NCBI GenBank assembly: GCA_036924085.1 | Contig: JAVGWX010000006.1 | Span: forward strand, 36,817,533 to 36,881,532 | Origin: Ariolimax columbianus | Taxonomy: Eukaryota; Mollusca; Gastropoda; Stylommatophora; Arionidae | Direction: 5' to 3' | DNA: 64,000 bases | Shown here: positions 29,676-40,504 of the stretch, piece by piece | Layout: the number at the start of each line of letters is the position of its first letter | Position numbering within the stretch: position 1 is the first letter of the stretch | Made by a program: the position numbers and the translations under genes | Notes under the pieces: model-generated | The model's input: the letters and a program-made list of their open reading frames with translations, nothing else | Told to the model about the DNA's origin: nothing | Database searches by the model: none

Positions 29676-30199
29676 ACCTCTTTTGCTTAAGTACAATTAC
29701 TGTCGTCTGACAAGACAGAAACAGCCAATGTTGAGAAACTAAAACAGTGAGTGAAATTTATTTATGTAATTTTCCCATTCAATCAAAATAGAAAACATTA
29801 GTTACAGCATGAATCTACTAGAACTGACATCTACAACCTGTGTTCTGCTCTGTTGCATAAAGTTGCCCTTTTTATTTGGAAATGTAAGTGAAAAAGAAAT
29901 TTCCAGTGCAAGTACATCTTTTGTTTAATGAAGAGTTCTTGCAGGTGCACTGATATTTACATTTTTTGTAAATTTTGAAACTAATTGCTTTCCCGGTGCT
30001 GAAAATAACCTATTTAATCAGGCCAAGATGCATCTGGTTTAACAAGTCTAATTTAGACTCTTGACAGTGAAACGGACAACAGTAGTAATACTTTAGCTGG
30101 GATAATGCAACAATTTCAAAACGTGAGGTGAGTAAAATTGAAACAATTTAACAGGTATTCTGCCCTCTGCATTAATTACATTTAATAATAATAATAATG
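29676..30199. other. Intergenic, no feature
   Basis: AT-rich; a short (TAA)n run at 30182-30197. Confidence 0.4.
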
Positions 30200-30840
30200 T
30201 TAGCTTAGGCGTCAAAGGGCCGTTGCGACGATCGACCACTACCAAGTTCAACTACTGAGGATTGTTCATGCGTAGTGTTTCGACCGAAATCCTTACAGGC
30301 TCCGCAGTTGGAGCCTGGTACTCCAAAGCTTCAGGATGAGGGCTGCTAGGGTTGTGTGTTGATCCAATGTTTGTGTTGGCTTTCCTTGTCTGTCCGTGTC
30401 TGACTCCTTTTTTCCTCGCGTTCTGCCCCAGTGGCCTCTGAATTGTGTCCATCTTCGAATCAGCGTGATTCTTGCTGGTCTGAGAATATGGGGTTGGGAG
30501 AGGTAGGGTGCAACCTCCGGTGGAGGGGGGGATAGGAGGAAGTCACAGGAAGGCCCTTGAGTAGTGAAAACCTGCACTGAATTCTGTGGTGCAGTCAAGC
30601 AGAACGTTCAACGCCACCCTGGACTGTTTTCTCACGGTTAAAGCCAGGCACAGCCCAGCAAGATGCAGCATAACAACAGGATAATCGAATGTCAGCACAT
30701 TAATTTCACAAAATAAAGTCCTTGATACCACCTGGTGAAGGAGTCGTGAATTATAATCCGAACAGGAACTAGCAAACAACAGAAAACTACACAAATACCG
30801 GAGCGAGTCGAGAGTGCAGCCAGTTAGGCGCGGCCATCTT
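30200..30840 (-). other. Possible LINE 5' end / unique GC-richer block
   Basis: Distinctly more GC-rich than its surroundings. On the minus strand it opens with AAGATGGCCGCGCC, a YY1-like start seen at the 5' ends of some LINEs, followed by frames with no recognised domain. Could instead be an exon or promoter of an unknown gene. Low certainty. Confidence 0.25.
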
Positions 30841-31624
30841 ACTTTAAAAATAACATTTAATGCTGCATACTACTGCATATTTTTATTATGACTACTTCAT
30901 ATCATAGATAATTTATGTATTTTTATATATAGTGACAATTTTTTTTACTGAATTTGTCGAATATTAATAAAAAAAAATAATTTTTGAAAAAAAAAAATTA
31001 CAAAAATTAGGCAGGACTGTAACAAGTTGGATGTTTTTGGTTGTGCTGCTTTAGTTTGCCAGTCCCAGATAAAGACCATTTAGGTTGAAATATAGATATA
31101 TGTTATTGTTCTCATGTAAAAATGTGTTTTAACCTTGCATGTATTTCAGCCAACATATTGGATAAGTACAACTAATAACTACATTTTAATATAATTAACA
31201 GATGATACTAACAGAGAGATTGGAGAATGTTGTTTGACCATAAATTTTTTAAATATATATGAAAATAATATTTAATGTAATTATTTTTATGTAATTTTAA
31301 TTTGAAAGTTGGAGACGTAAATATAAGAGTGTTAATGTTTACTGCACCAGTTGAAAACGCTTATATCAGACAGTTGTGCATAGAAATTATAACCACACAT
31401 GAAAAAAACATGACTTAAAGATATTTTGGAAGTAGTGAAATAATAGAAGAGGTTTGCACGTCGGTTTTTTTACCATGAGGATATTCATTCCGATCTTCCG
31501 TACGGCATAAATTATTTATTTCAGGGGTGAAACAAAAACCTAGTCTACAATGCATGACAACTGCTTGTGCAAACAGTCTTTACTCCCCATTCTTACAAAT
31601 TCTTCTGGTAGAACACAGCAATGA
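30841..31624. other. AT-rich intergenic, no feature
   Basis: Poly-A/T rich, no coding or repeat motif. Confidence 0.45.
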
Positions 31625-31915
31625 TAATTCTTCTTCTTTGATCAACTGATGTTATGCTTTTTGCTCGTTGTGGTTCACGAAGGAGATTGCGTTACAGGTC
31701 TTCGCCGGTCCTCGACAGCTTTTCGAGCATGGTCGCTTCCCTGGGCCAAACATCCTTTTTTTGGTCGACATAAGTGGGTCGGTCCTGCAGGAAATGTTCT
31801 GGTGTTTGCTTGAGTGCTCCACATGGCGGGGTCTTTGAGATCAATTCTGTGGAGGTGGGCCTTGAGTCGGCAATGTCCCGTTCTGAGTCTGAAGATCTTT
31901 GTCTGCTCAGCAATG
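31625..31915 (-). mobile_element. LINE-E 3' end, antisense
   Basis: Antisense frames give TKIFRLRTGHCRLKAHLHRI, TPEHFLQDRPTYVDQKKDVW and PREATMLEKLSRTGEDL, the C-terminal zinc-knuckle region of an RNase H LINE. Tail GATCAAAGAAGAAG at its left end. Same family as 7.72 kb. Confidence 0.75.
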
Positions 31916-32074
31916 ATAATAAAAAGAGCGTGGTGATAGTTTGTATAGTGAAACGTTGTGCAGAAATTTATAGGCTTTTTCAAGTGAATATATTTCTTTT
32001 CTAACTATTTAATCACACGGTTCTTAAAATGTCTGAGATTTGCAATGAATTTATTGAGCATTGCTTGAACTGAA

Positions 32075-33065
32075 ATCATCCAGCGACTCATAGCCGGATG
32101 CTTGCATCATAGTCAGCGAACCATACCTGACCAAGACCCTATTCTGCCTTCACGTGGCGGCTCTGGAAACAGGATGCACTAGTAGCTAGTGTGTTCTGGC
32201 CAAAGATAGGCATCGCAGTGGAAAGGCAAACCAAATACTTAAAAAAATCCAGCTTAAATCAAATGTGTCTGGAACACTGTCATTCGCTACTGGTAAGTAC
32301 ACGAGCAATTTCAGAGCAGAGGCAGAGGCACTGAGGGCGGCAGTGGAAGAAATGGTAACACACAGTGAAAATGAGAGCCATATAGTCCTGCTGACAGATG
32401 CTCTCGAAGTAGTCACAGCGCTAAAAAGCCAGAAAAACACTGAGCTTAATGACTTAAGAGCAGCACTCTGCAAACTGTGCCAACAGTCCGCACCAAAAAG
32501 GGTAGTGGTACAGTGGGTTCCGTCACACTGCAACATCCAAGGCAACGAGGAGGCAGACAGACTGGCAAAAGAAGGTGCAAGGCTACCACAAATAGATACC
32601 AGTATGACGTACGAAGAGTCAAAACGGCTTATCAAAGCCAGGTACATGTCCAAATGGGAAACCGAACATACTGGTTACACCAAAAACGATGCCTATTACC
32701 AGTTGAACCGAAGAGAGCAGGTCGTTGTCTTCAGACTTCGCACTGGCCACAACAGACTGAGGTACCACCTCTTCAACAAATTGAAGATAGGGTGTACCGA
32801 CGAATGCCCGTGCGGTACTGGTAAAATGACCACTGAACATCTGCTGCAGAACTGCCCGACATACGAGGATCAGAGAGAGCAGATGTGGCCATTGCCAGTG
32901 GAACTGCAAGACAAGCTCTATGGTAGTGGCGAGAGTCTCAGGATGACCGCCGCTTTTTTCGAGAAAATAATGGTTACTGTCTGACTGTGTACGCAGAAGA
33001 AGAAGAAGAAATGTGTCTGGCCGAAAGGCAAAGATACCGTAGCCTCGCTGTAAACTATGACACAT
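32075..33065 (+). repeat. Old Rpt-1 copy split by a LINE
   Basis: Left part 32075-32272 (CAGCGACTCATAGCCGGATG, GGCATCGCAGTGGAAAGGC, AAATCAAATGTGTCTGG) continues at 33021-33065 (CCGAAAGGCAAAGATACCGT, AGCCTCGCTGTAAACTATGA). The split is caused by a LINE-A insertion at 32273-33008. Confidence 0.75.
32273..33008 (+). mobile_element. LINE-A 3' end with RNase H, clean TSD
   Basis: 736-bp 5'-truncated insertion flanked by the perfect 12-bp repeat AAATGTGTCTGG (32261-32272 and 33009-33020). It is open in one frame to the TGA: RNase H (NFRAEAEALRAAVEEM, IVLLTDALEVVTALKSQ, VVQWVPSHCNIQGNEEADRL) then [19 protein letters not shown] and the zinc knuckle [18 protein letters not shown]. The uninterrupted frame over some 230 codons indicates a young insertion. 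Confidence 0.93.
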
Positions 33066-33345
33066 ATTCAAGATATGTTGTGCGTGAAATTTTTCTTTCT
33101 TTGTTAGATTAAAACTCTTTATTTTGATAAACTGACAAGGCTTGTTAGATTTGTGCTGTGTGCTTAATAGAATACAGAATATATGCAATTCATGTTGGCA
33201 TGTATATAGAAGCAACCCTGTTTCAACCTTTTTTTTGGTGTTTTTCTACTGATCTTTATGAGGTAATGTAATAAAAAAAAAGATTTTACAGTTATGAAAC
33301 GCTTTTCGGGCCAGCTAATACAGTTTTGAAAAGTTTTTTTCAATC

Positions 33346-33835
33346 AGGTCAAATCTTATACTTGAATACTTACCTGAATCCTGGTATTAAATCAAAGCAA
33401 GATTGCCTGATGCCAGGTAGCCAAAAGCTGATTGAATCAGTGTCTGTCATTCGCTCTGATAGTCCAAGGGCACGATCTCTCTATCTCATTGGCACACGAT
33501 TGTTGTTGTATGGCCACCAGAAAGACACTTTCCTTATCTGCTTATCGCTGGTCGTGCAGACCACATGGCCAGCTCAACTGTGCTTTTGTATTGATGCAGA
33601 GTCAGCAACATCTCGAAACTTTGTTTGGTGGCGATGGATGTCGGCTTTTCGTATGGGGTCTCTCAAGGAGATATTTACAACTCTTCGCTCTATTGCTCTT
33701 TTGGTAACATAGAGCTTCTCTGTGTCTGGTTTGCATAGACTCCAAACCTCACATTCAAATGCCATTGCTGGGAAAGCTATGCTATTGAATGTGTGAGGCC
33801 ACGCCTTGACATCAGTCATCTGCTGGAGTATCAGT
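33346..33835 (-). pseudogene. RTE-like LINE post-RT fragment
   Basis: Antisense reads FECEVWSLCKPDTEKLYVTK, RAIERRVVNISLRDPIRKAD, then the tail region in pieces. Y.CE.W.L.K..E.KL.VT.RAMERR.L.ISLRD..R is a well-known LINE segment. Same family as 13.99-14.45 kb. Confidence 0.75.
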
Positions 33836-34194
33836 CTGATTTCCTGAACTAGGTAAACATACGAATTGATAGTTTTGATGGGCTTATTTTCCAGTCGTAG
33901 CTCCTCCTGAGGGCAGATATTATTCAGTAGAAACAGAGTTTTTAGCTAGCCTTTTACTGTTATCAACCTGCAAGGCAAGAGGTGGTCTGAAGTCTAAGAG
34001 TTTTCCTTCTCCTAAATGAATTATCACATGGGGCTTAGAGGCGTCATGATTCCGTCAAAGATTCTCACCTTCCCCCTTTCTTTTGTTAGTATGAACAAAC
34101 CCACCATCAGAAGATCAGGAACTGGGGTATTGCAATCAGAGACTGTGTGTTAAGCATGCCTTGTAAGCATTTAGTTAAAAGTGAGAGCTTGTCC
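33836..34194. other. Intergenic, no feature
   Basis: No recognised element. Confidence 0.35.
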
Positions 34195-34205
34195 TCAATT
34201 CTACT

Positions 34206-34532
34206 TCCTTCTTCTTCGTTCGTTCTCACTCTCCCGCTACCAAGCCTTGAAAAAGTAGCAGAATGTAGTCCGTAGAGCGGAATGCATTGTGTCATAGTTT
34301 ACCTGCTTGACTGCGATATTTGCACTTTTCGGGCAGACACATCCGACTTCAGCAGGCATTTTTGAGTATCGGGTTGCCTTCCCTCTTCGATCCCTTCTCC
34401 TTAGCCAGTCTGCTCTGTTGCAGCCTGTAATCCAGGATCACCACGTGGAGGTGTAGAAGGGTCTTGGCAGCTCTGGTTCGCTGGCAATCAGCTATGGGTT
34501 GCTGACTGCTGCAGCTCATGCGCTTCTCAGCA
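34206..34532 (-). mobile_element. Rpt-1 retroposon, antisense, with TSD
   Basis: Full-length with a small deletion in the hairpin loop. Flanked by TCAATTCTACT at 34195-34205 and 34533-34543. Confidence 0.88.
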
Positions 34533-34721
34533 TCAATTCTACTCCCGATTATCACAGCACCTCCTTCTGCTTTTCTATTTCATTAAAATATCGACAATGT
34601 TTATTCAATTGTTTTGAATAAATTGTATGTTAATGTTTGTAATGTATGAATTTTTTCTTTATTTTGTGAACATATCAAAGGTAATTGTGTAAAGTGTGAA
34701 GCTCATCTTATTTGAATACAT

Positions 34722-34915
34722 TTTTTAGTCAGAGAGGGGTGAATGCTTGGAATGCATTGCCACAGGAGGTAATGGAGGCAGGAACAATTAATGCATTTAA
34801 GAATAGATTGGATGCGCATAGCTTTTAGAGCAAGGAAATGTAAATGAAACTGGTTGTATACAGACTCTGCAGAGTCTTCTAAACCAGTTTAAAGGCATTA
34901 AGTAAGTTAAGACTA
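34722..34915 (+). mobile_element. CR1-like LINE 3' end
   Basis: GGGGTGAATGCTTGGAATGC through TTAAGAATAGATTGGATGCG, then the 3' UTR AACTGGTTGTATACAGACTC ending GGCATTAAGTAAGTTAAG. More than 90% like 15.85-16.01 kb by eye. Confidence 0.85.
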
Positions 34916-34924
34916 TACAATGAA

Positions 34925-35425
34925 AACTAATTTAGGGTTGAAACATTTCCAACTCTTGGCTTTGCACTCCTTCTCAAATGTTTAATAATCTGGGTTTGAA
35001 AGAAAGCTGAAAAAAGGATTTAGCTGTCCCTCCCCTGCACACAAAAAATAACCACTACCCTAGCATTTATTTTCATTGGTGAGGTCCTCCATGAGAATTG
35101 TAGGGTTGAGGAATAAAAGCAGCTTGCTCTCATAGTTGCAGTGCACTGTACATGCTAAGATTTCATTTTACCTACAATAAAGAAAAAAAAACCTGTGATT
35201 TTACGAGGTTTTGAACTCCATGCCCTTGTGATCAGAAGAATGACATCAAAACCACTCTGCCAGCCGTTCTTCAGCTCTAACAACACCCCTCCACCTCATA
35301 TTTATTATATGATGCAAGAAATACAAAAGTAAATACCTGAATTTCCCAAATAGTTCAGAAGTAGAGGAAGTGAATGTATTTGCTGTGGAAAGTGATAAGC
35401 AGAAATATTTGTAGAGGTAATTTTG
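34925..35425. repeat. Diverged satellite-like monomers
   Basis: Words such as TTCAAATGTTTAATAATCTG, TTCCCAAATAGTTCAGAAG and GGAAAGTGATAAGCAG recur in changed form at 36.33-36.94 kb, suggesting relics of a ~170-250 bp tandem satellite. Interrupted by unrelated sequence at 35.05-35.29 kb. Confidence 0.4.
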
Positions 35426-35429
35426 CAGG

Positions 35430-35785
35430 GTGTCTTTTTCTTCTTCGTTCGTTCTCAATCTCCCACTACCAAACCCTGAAAGGGCTTAAGTAGCAGAATG
35501 TAGTGCAGAGAATGGAATGCGTTGTGTCGTAGTTTACAGCTTGACTGCGATATTTACACCTTTCGGTCCAACACATCCGACTTCAGCAAGCATTTTTTGA
35601 GTACCGGGTTAGCATTCCCTCTTCGATCCCTTCTCCTTAGCCAGTCTGCCCTGCTGCAGCCTGTTATCCAGGATTACCGCATGGAGGTGAAGAACAGTCT
35701 TGGCAGCTCTGGTTCGCTGGCCCTGATGCTAGCAGTCAGCTATGGGTCACTGACCACTGCAGCTCATGCGCTGCTCAGCGTCTTA
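35430..35785 (-). mobile_element. Rpt-1 retroposon, antisense, young
   Basis: Full length from TTCTTCTTCGTTCGTTCTC to GCGCTGCTCAGCGTCTT. TSD is unclear. It interrupts the satellite-like region. Confidence 0.87.
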
Positions 35786-36136
35786 AAGCTGAACCTTATT
35801 TTGTTGTTGAATACCCACAATGCGCGAGTTTCCTCTTTTGTGCGCCATGAAGAGGGCGCTAAATGGTGGGTTGTAGCTTTCCTCACATCCCGATTATGCT
35901 GATAAAGGTGGACCGGGGTTCTCCAGGCAGTTGTGCTATGTCTGGCTTCATCTGCATAACTCTCACTACTACAGGGATCACGTCGATCCACATCTCATCA
36001 GCCAGACTGCCTTGACAACAGACTGTTTCCAGGGAATGCTATAAGGAACAGAGATAGTGGTCTTGGTCAGTATATTTGTGCATAGCCCTGACACAACGTC
36101 CCAGTCAGTATTTTGTGCCTGACCAGACTAGTGTCT
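35786..36136 (-). other. Mostly unassigned; possible old Rpt-1 relic at 35985-36105
   Basis: TCAGCCAGACTGCCTTGACA and ACAGACTGTTTCCAGGG recall the old Rpt-1 subfamily; the rest is not recognised. Confidence 0.3.
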
Positions 36137-36146
36137 CAGTTCCTCA

Positions 36147-36308
36147 CCTTCTTCTTCTGTGGTAGTTCTCAATCTCCTGCTACCAAGTCCTGAACAGGGC
36201 TTTGCAAGTAGCAGGATGTAGTCCAGAGAACGGAATGCGTTGTGTCGCTAGTTTACAGATTGACCACGATATTTGCACCTTTCGATCGGACACATCCGTC
36301 TTCAGCGG
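36147..36308 (-). mobile_element. Rpt-1 short form with TSD
   Basis: 162 bp, only the 3' part of Rpt-1, ending at CATCCGTCTTCAGCGG. Flanked by CAGTTCCTCA at 36137-36146 and 36309-36318. It has almost the same 5' limit as the 11900-12050 insertion. Confidence 0.85.
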
Positions 36309-36329
36309 CAGTTCCTCATTTTGAAAATG

Positions 36330-36945
36330 TTACCTCAGAACTCCAAACCTAGGTTTGAGAGAAGCCTCTAACAATACTTTCCCCAAATATTTTATGATAC
36401 GAAGAAAACAAGAGTTGCTCTCCCAAGTGATTCTGAAGAAGTGAATATACCATTACTTAAAGTGATAATAGGGATGTTATTGTGATGCTTGCTAGTATTT
36501 TGTGAATATACCCTGAAAATATCTCTAGGCTTCAAACTTAGGTTTGTAAGAAGCCTCTAAAAAATACCTACCCAAATATGATATGAGAAATATAAGTTGA
36601 TTTCCCAAGGCATTCTGAAGTGAATATACCATTGCTAAAATGTGAAAATGTGATTGATAATTTGTGAATATACTATGAAAAACCCTCTAGGCCGAAGTCT
36701 CCCCAACTCTTGATATTTGACACCTCATAGAATGTGACGTAGTAATCTGAGTTTGAAAAAAATACATAAACACCTGCTTAAATATTAAGTACAAAAGTGA
36801 TTAACTCAGTTTCTCAAGTGGTTCAGAAGAAGACATAGATATACACACTTTTGATGAAAGTGATAATTAGCAGGTAAACTGTACAGGTGATTGTAAACCT
36901 TACATGTATTATGTGAATATACCACTACTACTTCTTTTCACTTTT
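36330..36945. repeat. Diverged ~190-bp tandem satellite, about three monomers
   Basis: Two clear monomers (about 36335-36530 and 36531-36690) share AAACCTAGGTTTG/AAACTTAGGTTTG, AGAAGCCTCTAA, CCCAAATAT, GAAGTGAATATACCATT and TTTGTGAATATAC. A third, more diverged unit runs to about 36940. Confidence 0.6.
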
Positions 36946-36974
36946 TTTAACCTGCTTGTGCCTTTCAGTGTCAG

Positions 36975-37385
36975 GTACAGAGATGTTTCTTGACCGGGCC
37001 CTAGTTTATCCTTCACACGAGGACCTTTACCTGCTTCTGAGGTTTCAGCTGTCTCTTTTGCATGGTTGGCCCTTGACTTTGTATTCATTGTATCTGTAAT
37101 GCAGTGCTTTCTCAGGGATACTATCTGGTGTTTGACATATCACGTGACCGACCATTTGGTTTGCTGTCTCATTATGAGGTCTAGCACTGGTATTGTACCT
37201 ACTTATCTCCTAATATCTTTGTTTCTGATTCTATCTATTCTTGTTACTCCAACCATTCTGTGCAGGCATTTCATCTCTGTTGTTACAATGTTTCTTTTAT
37301 TTTTGTTTTAATATCTAATTCTGACACTGATAGCACAATGTGGGTAGAAATGTGTTGTATAGTGTTATTTTTGTATCCATTGCCA
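36975..37385 (-). pseudogene. RTE-like LINE post-RT fragment
   Basis: Antisense reads TEMKCLHRMVGVTRIDRIRN, KDI, then LIMRQQTKWSVT, DSIPEKALHYRYNEYKVKGQ and PCKR. This is the post-RT tail (..MR.LR...GVTR.DRIRN.DIR .. W.GH..R .. GR..KRW). Confidence 0.7.
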
Positions 37386-37406
37386 CTTGCTTACATAGAA
37401 ATATTG

Positions 37407-37409
<3 letters not shown>

Positions 37410-37474
<65 letters not shown>
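37410..37474. repeat. (TA)n microsatellite
   Basis: About 32 uninterrupted TA units. Confidence 0.97.
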
Positions 37475-37476
<2 letters not shown>

Positions 37477-37782
37477 ACTACTGCGAAGAATAATCAGGAT
37501 TGCCTGTAACTGCTTATATGATTAAAAACATGAATGTATATGTTCCATTTGTACGTTAATTTGCCACAAATTTGTCTTGTATTTCCATAACCAGATATCT
37601 TATATTAACCAAGCATATTGCAAGTATATGACTGCTTGTAATTATTTACCATGAGCTTTTTTGTGTAAAGTATTGCTTTAATTTGTCTTTCTTTGTTAGT
37701 TGTTATGATTTGATGTTGTTGTTTAAGATGTTGCTCATCATTGCTGAATAGCCAGCAGCAATATTCGTGTACATGTTAGTAT
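37475..37782. other. Intergenic, no feature
   Basis: AT-rich, nothing recognised. Confidence 0.4.
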
Positions 37783-38078
37783 TAATGATTTATTTGTGAT
37801 TAATACCCATGAAAAGGCATTGTAGTGGATATATGTCTAATCAATGATTTATTTGTGATTAATACCTATGAAAAGGCATTATAGTGGATAGATGTCTAAT
37901 CAATGATTTATTTCTGATTAATACCTATGAAAAGGCATTATAGTGGATAGATGTCTAATCAATGATTTATTTCTGATTAATACCTATGAAAAGGCATTAT
38001 AGTGGATAGATGTCTAATCAATGATTTATTTCTGATTAATACCTATGAAAAGGCATTATAGTGGATAGATGTCTAATC
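37783..38078 (+). repeat. 59-bp tandem array, five units
   Basis: Unit contains AATGATTTATTTCTGATTAA, TACCTATGAAAAGGCATTAT and AGTGGATAGATGTCTAATC. The last three units are almost identical and the first two slightly diverged. AT-rich; no coding origin seen. Confidence 0.93.
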
Positions 38079-38130
38079 TTCCACAGAAATGGCATCGGAT
38101 TAAGCTGCAGCACTCTCTAGTCTCATCATC

Positions 38131-38712
38131 ACCATTGGGGTCTCAGTCTCTGTAGAACATGCGTGTGGTGCCCTGTGAGCACCATTGGGGTCTCAGTCTC
38201 TGTAGAACATGCGTGTGGTGCCCTGTGAGCACCATTGGGGTCTCAGTCTCTGTAGAACATGCGTGTGGCGCCCTGTGAGCACCATTGGGGTCTCAGTCTC
38301 TGTAGAACATGCGTGTGGCGCCCTGTGAGCACCATTGGGGTCTCAGTCTCTGTAGAACATGCGTGTGGCGCCCTGTGAGCACCATTGGGGTCTCAGTCTC
38401 CGTAGAACATGTGGCGCCCTGTGAGCACCATTGGGGTATCAGTCTCTGTAGAACATGCGTATGGCATCCTGTGAGCACCATTGGGGTCTCAGTCTCTGTA
38501 GAACATGCGTGTGGCGCTCTGTGAGCACCACTGGGGTCTCTGTAGAACATGCGTGTGGCGCCCTGTGATCACCACTGGGGTCTCAGTCTCTGTAGAACAT
38601 GTGTGTGGTGCCCTGTGAGCACCATTGGGGTCTCAGTCTCTGTAGAACATGCGTGTGGTGCCCTGTGAGCACCATTGGGGTCTCTGTAGAAAATGTTTGT
38701 GGCGCCCTGTAA
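38131..38712 (+). repeat. 50-bp tandem array, about 11.5 units
   Basis: Unit ACCATTGGGGTCTCAGTCTC, TGTAGAACATGCGTGTGG, YGCCCTGTGAGC. Internal deletions give shorter units near 38400, 38530 and 38690. Much more GC-rich than the neighbouring 59-bp array. Confidence 0.93.
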
Positions 38713-40384
38713 GTTCTTGTCTCCTGTATTTTGACAGTCTGCTATGACTGTAAAGGCCGATCTACAAGTGATAGTCCCTGCCACAGACCATACAACTATG
38801 CTGAGAAGGTTGGCTTGCAGCGGTGTTTCTCGATCTCCTCAGTCTTTCTTTTTTTTCTGCAGCCAGAGTGCTTCTACAAGCGTCGACAGCTACAATGCGC
38901 CTTCAAACTGACTATCTCCAACCAGCTTGATCCTAAGCAATCATTTCCCAGCCCTCGGAAAGGATATCGCATGACTTCATCTCCCTTTTGCATACTCTAG
39001 TCTACATTGTTGCAAATGGATACATGCAGTTAGGGGAGTCAAGGCAGAGAGTAATGGTACTGGCCACCTCACGTTACAAAACAGGCTTATAATGGCCACA
39101 TTTGACGCAGGGCACACACCTCAAATTCCCCACGACGCTCAATGGCAAAAGTGAAAAGAAAACTAACTTACACACTCCCGGCAACAGGAGGAGGTAGGGA
39201 TGAAAAATAGCATTACTATTGTGTCCACCTCAGCATTGCGCTGTGAGAAATTTGTTCAAGGCCCTATTGCAAAGCTGAAACACTATGGAAATGGTGAATA
39301 TGGGGGCTCTCTCTCTCGACTTTTATATGTTGGTAAGCCCAGCCAGGGAATCCTCATAGTTGTTTAGCTTGGCGTAATTATTGCACACTGTTATCTGCAC
39401 TACACTCCCACCTGTGATTGGGAAAGAACAAATTCTGGTTTCTGCTTGAAGTGAGGATAACCATGGGACCACCATCACTTGTATCAAGATTCATCAAGAT
39501 TTAGTCTCTCAGGAAGACTGGTTAGAAGAAGAACAAAAATGGATGGGAAGTTGTTGAGATCTATAATCACCTATTCAAAATGGCATAATGTGGAGAAGAA
39601 GAAAAAGAAAGTTGTTTAAAAACTATCAACTTTCTGTAGGTAAAGGTATGGTAGTTCGTTACTAATTCTCAGCAGGTTCAGTACTGCAAGGATTGGCAAA
39701 CATTATGTGAAATTATGGACTTTAATGAGCAGCACATATGCTTCTATTTTTACTTCATTAACCCTCATTGTTTTACAAGTATGCTCATACTTTTACAAAG
39801 ATTAACAACATTCTTTATAATGGTGGTACATTGGCCAGCTGGATACTCTTCTTTGCACTTTTCGGACCATAATGTTTCTGTCTTCTAGATACATGGATTA
39901 ATGTGAAGTTTCTTGTTTTCAACTGACAAAATATGAGAACTAAAAATTACGTTCTAATAAAAATGTACACATGCAGTAAAAATGTCATAACACCTGAATT
40001 AGTAACAAATAAAATTATGGATCGCATGAACTGGGAATTGTGCGTAAAGTTTGTGTTACATATTATTTCAGTGCCATCTGTGAGAGATTTATCCCAGTAA
40101 CTCCACATCTGATTTGGCTTTTTCACCAGATTTTGTTATTTCAGATTCTTGTTAATATATCTAAGGTAAACAGATTATTTTTTTGGGAAAAGTTATATAT
40201 TTGTTGTTGACGTTTATTCCCTAAGCTGTATGCGTTGTACTGTGTTTTGCACCTGTACATTTCTAAAATGGATTGACTTCTAACACGGGTATGGCCTTGT
40301 TGTTTCAAGAAGCCGAACTTGCAATTTTTGGTTGTGTATTGTGTCACTAACCGAACCGTTTCAAGCTACCCCAATAAAGATTAT
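38713..40384. other. Intergenic, no feature
   Basis: No repeat copy, LINE motif or convincing exon recognised over 1.7 kb. A GC-richer part at 38740-39000 has an 89-codon open frame without a recognisable domain. Confidence 0.35.
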
Positions 40385-40504
40385 GAGGTTTTGTAAATAA
40401 ATTGTTTAAATAGATTGAGGTCTGGAACAATAGATTAGTTTGTTAAATTAAATTTAGGACTCAAAATAATTTGTTAAAATAGAATGAGGTTTGAGGCAAT
40501 ATTC

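Noticed and set aside
32265..32984. 240-codon frame as a host RNase H gene
   Set aside because: Sequence, (GAA)n tail and the 12-bp target duplication show it is the 3' end of LINE-A.
37260..37525. Open frames rich in Ile-Tyr
   Set aside because: Pure translation of a (TA)n microsatellite; the same applies at 57.83 kb.
38131..38712. Regular spacing at 38.1 kb, and at 40.7 or 55.2 kb, as CRISPR arrays
   Set aside because: Whole units are repeated with no unique spacers, and the context is an animal genome; these are minisatellites.
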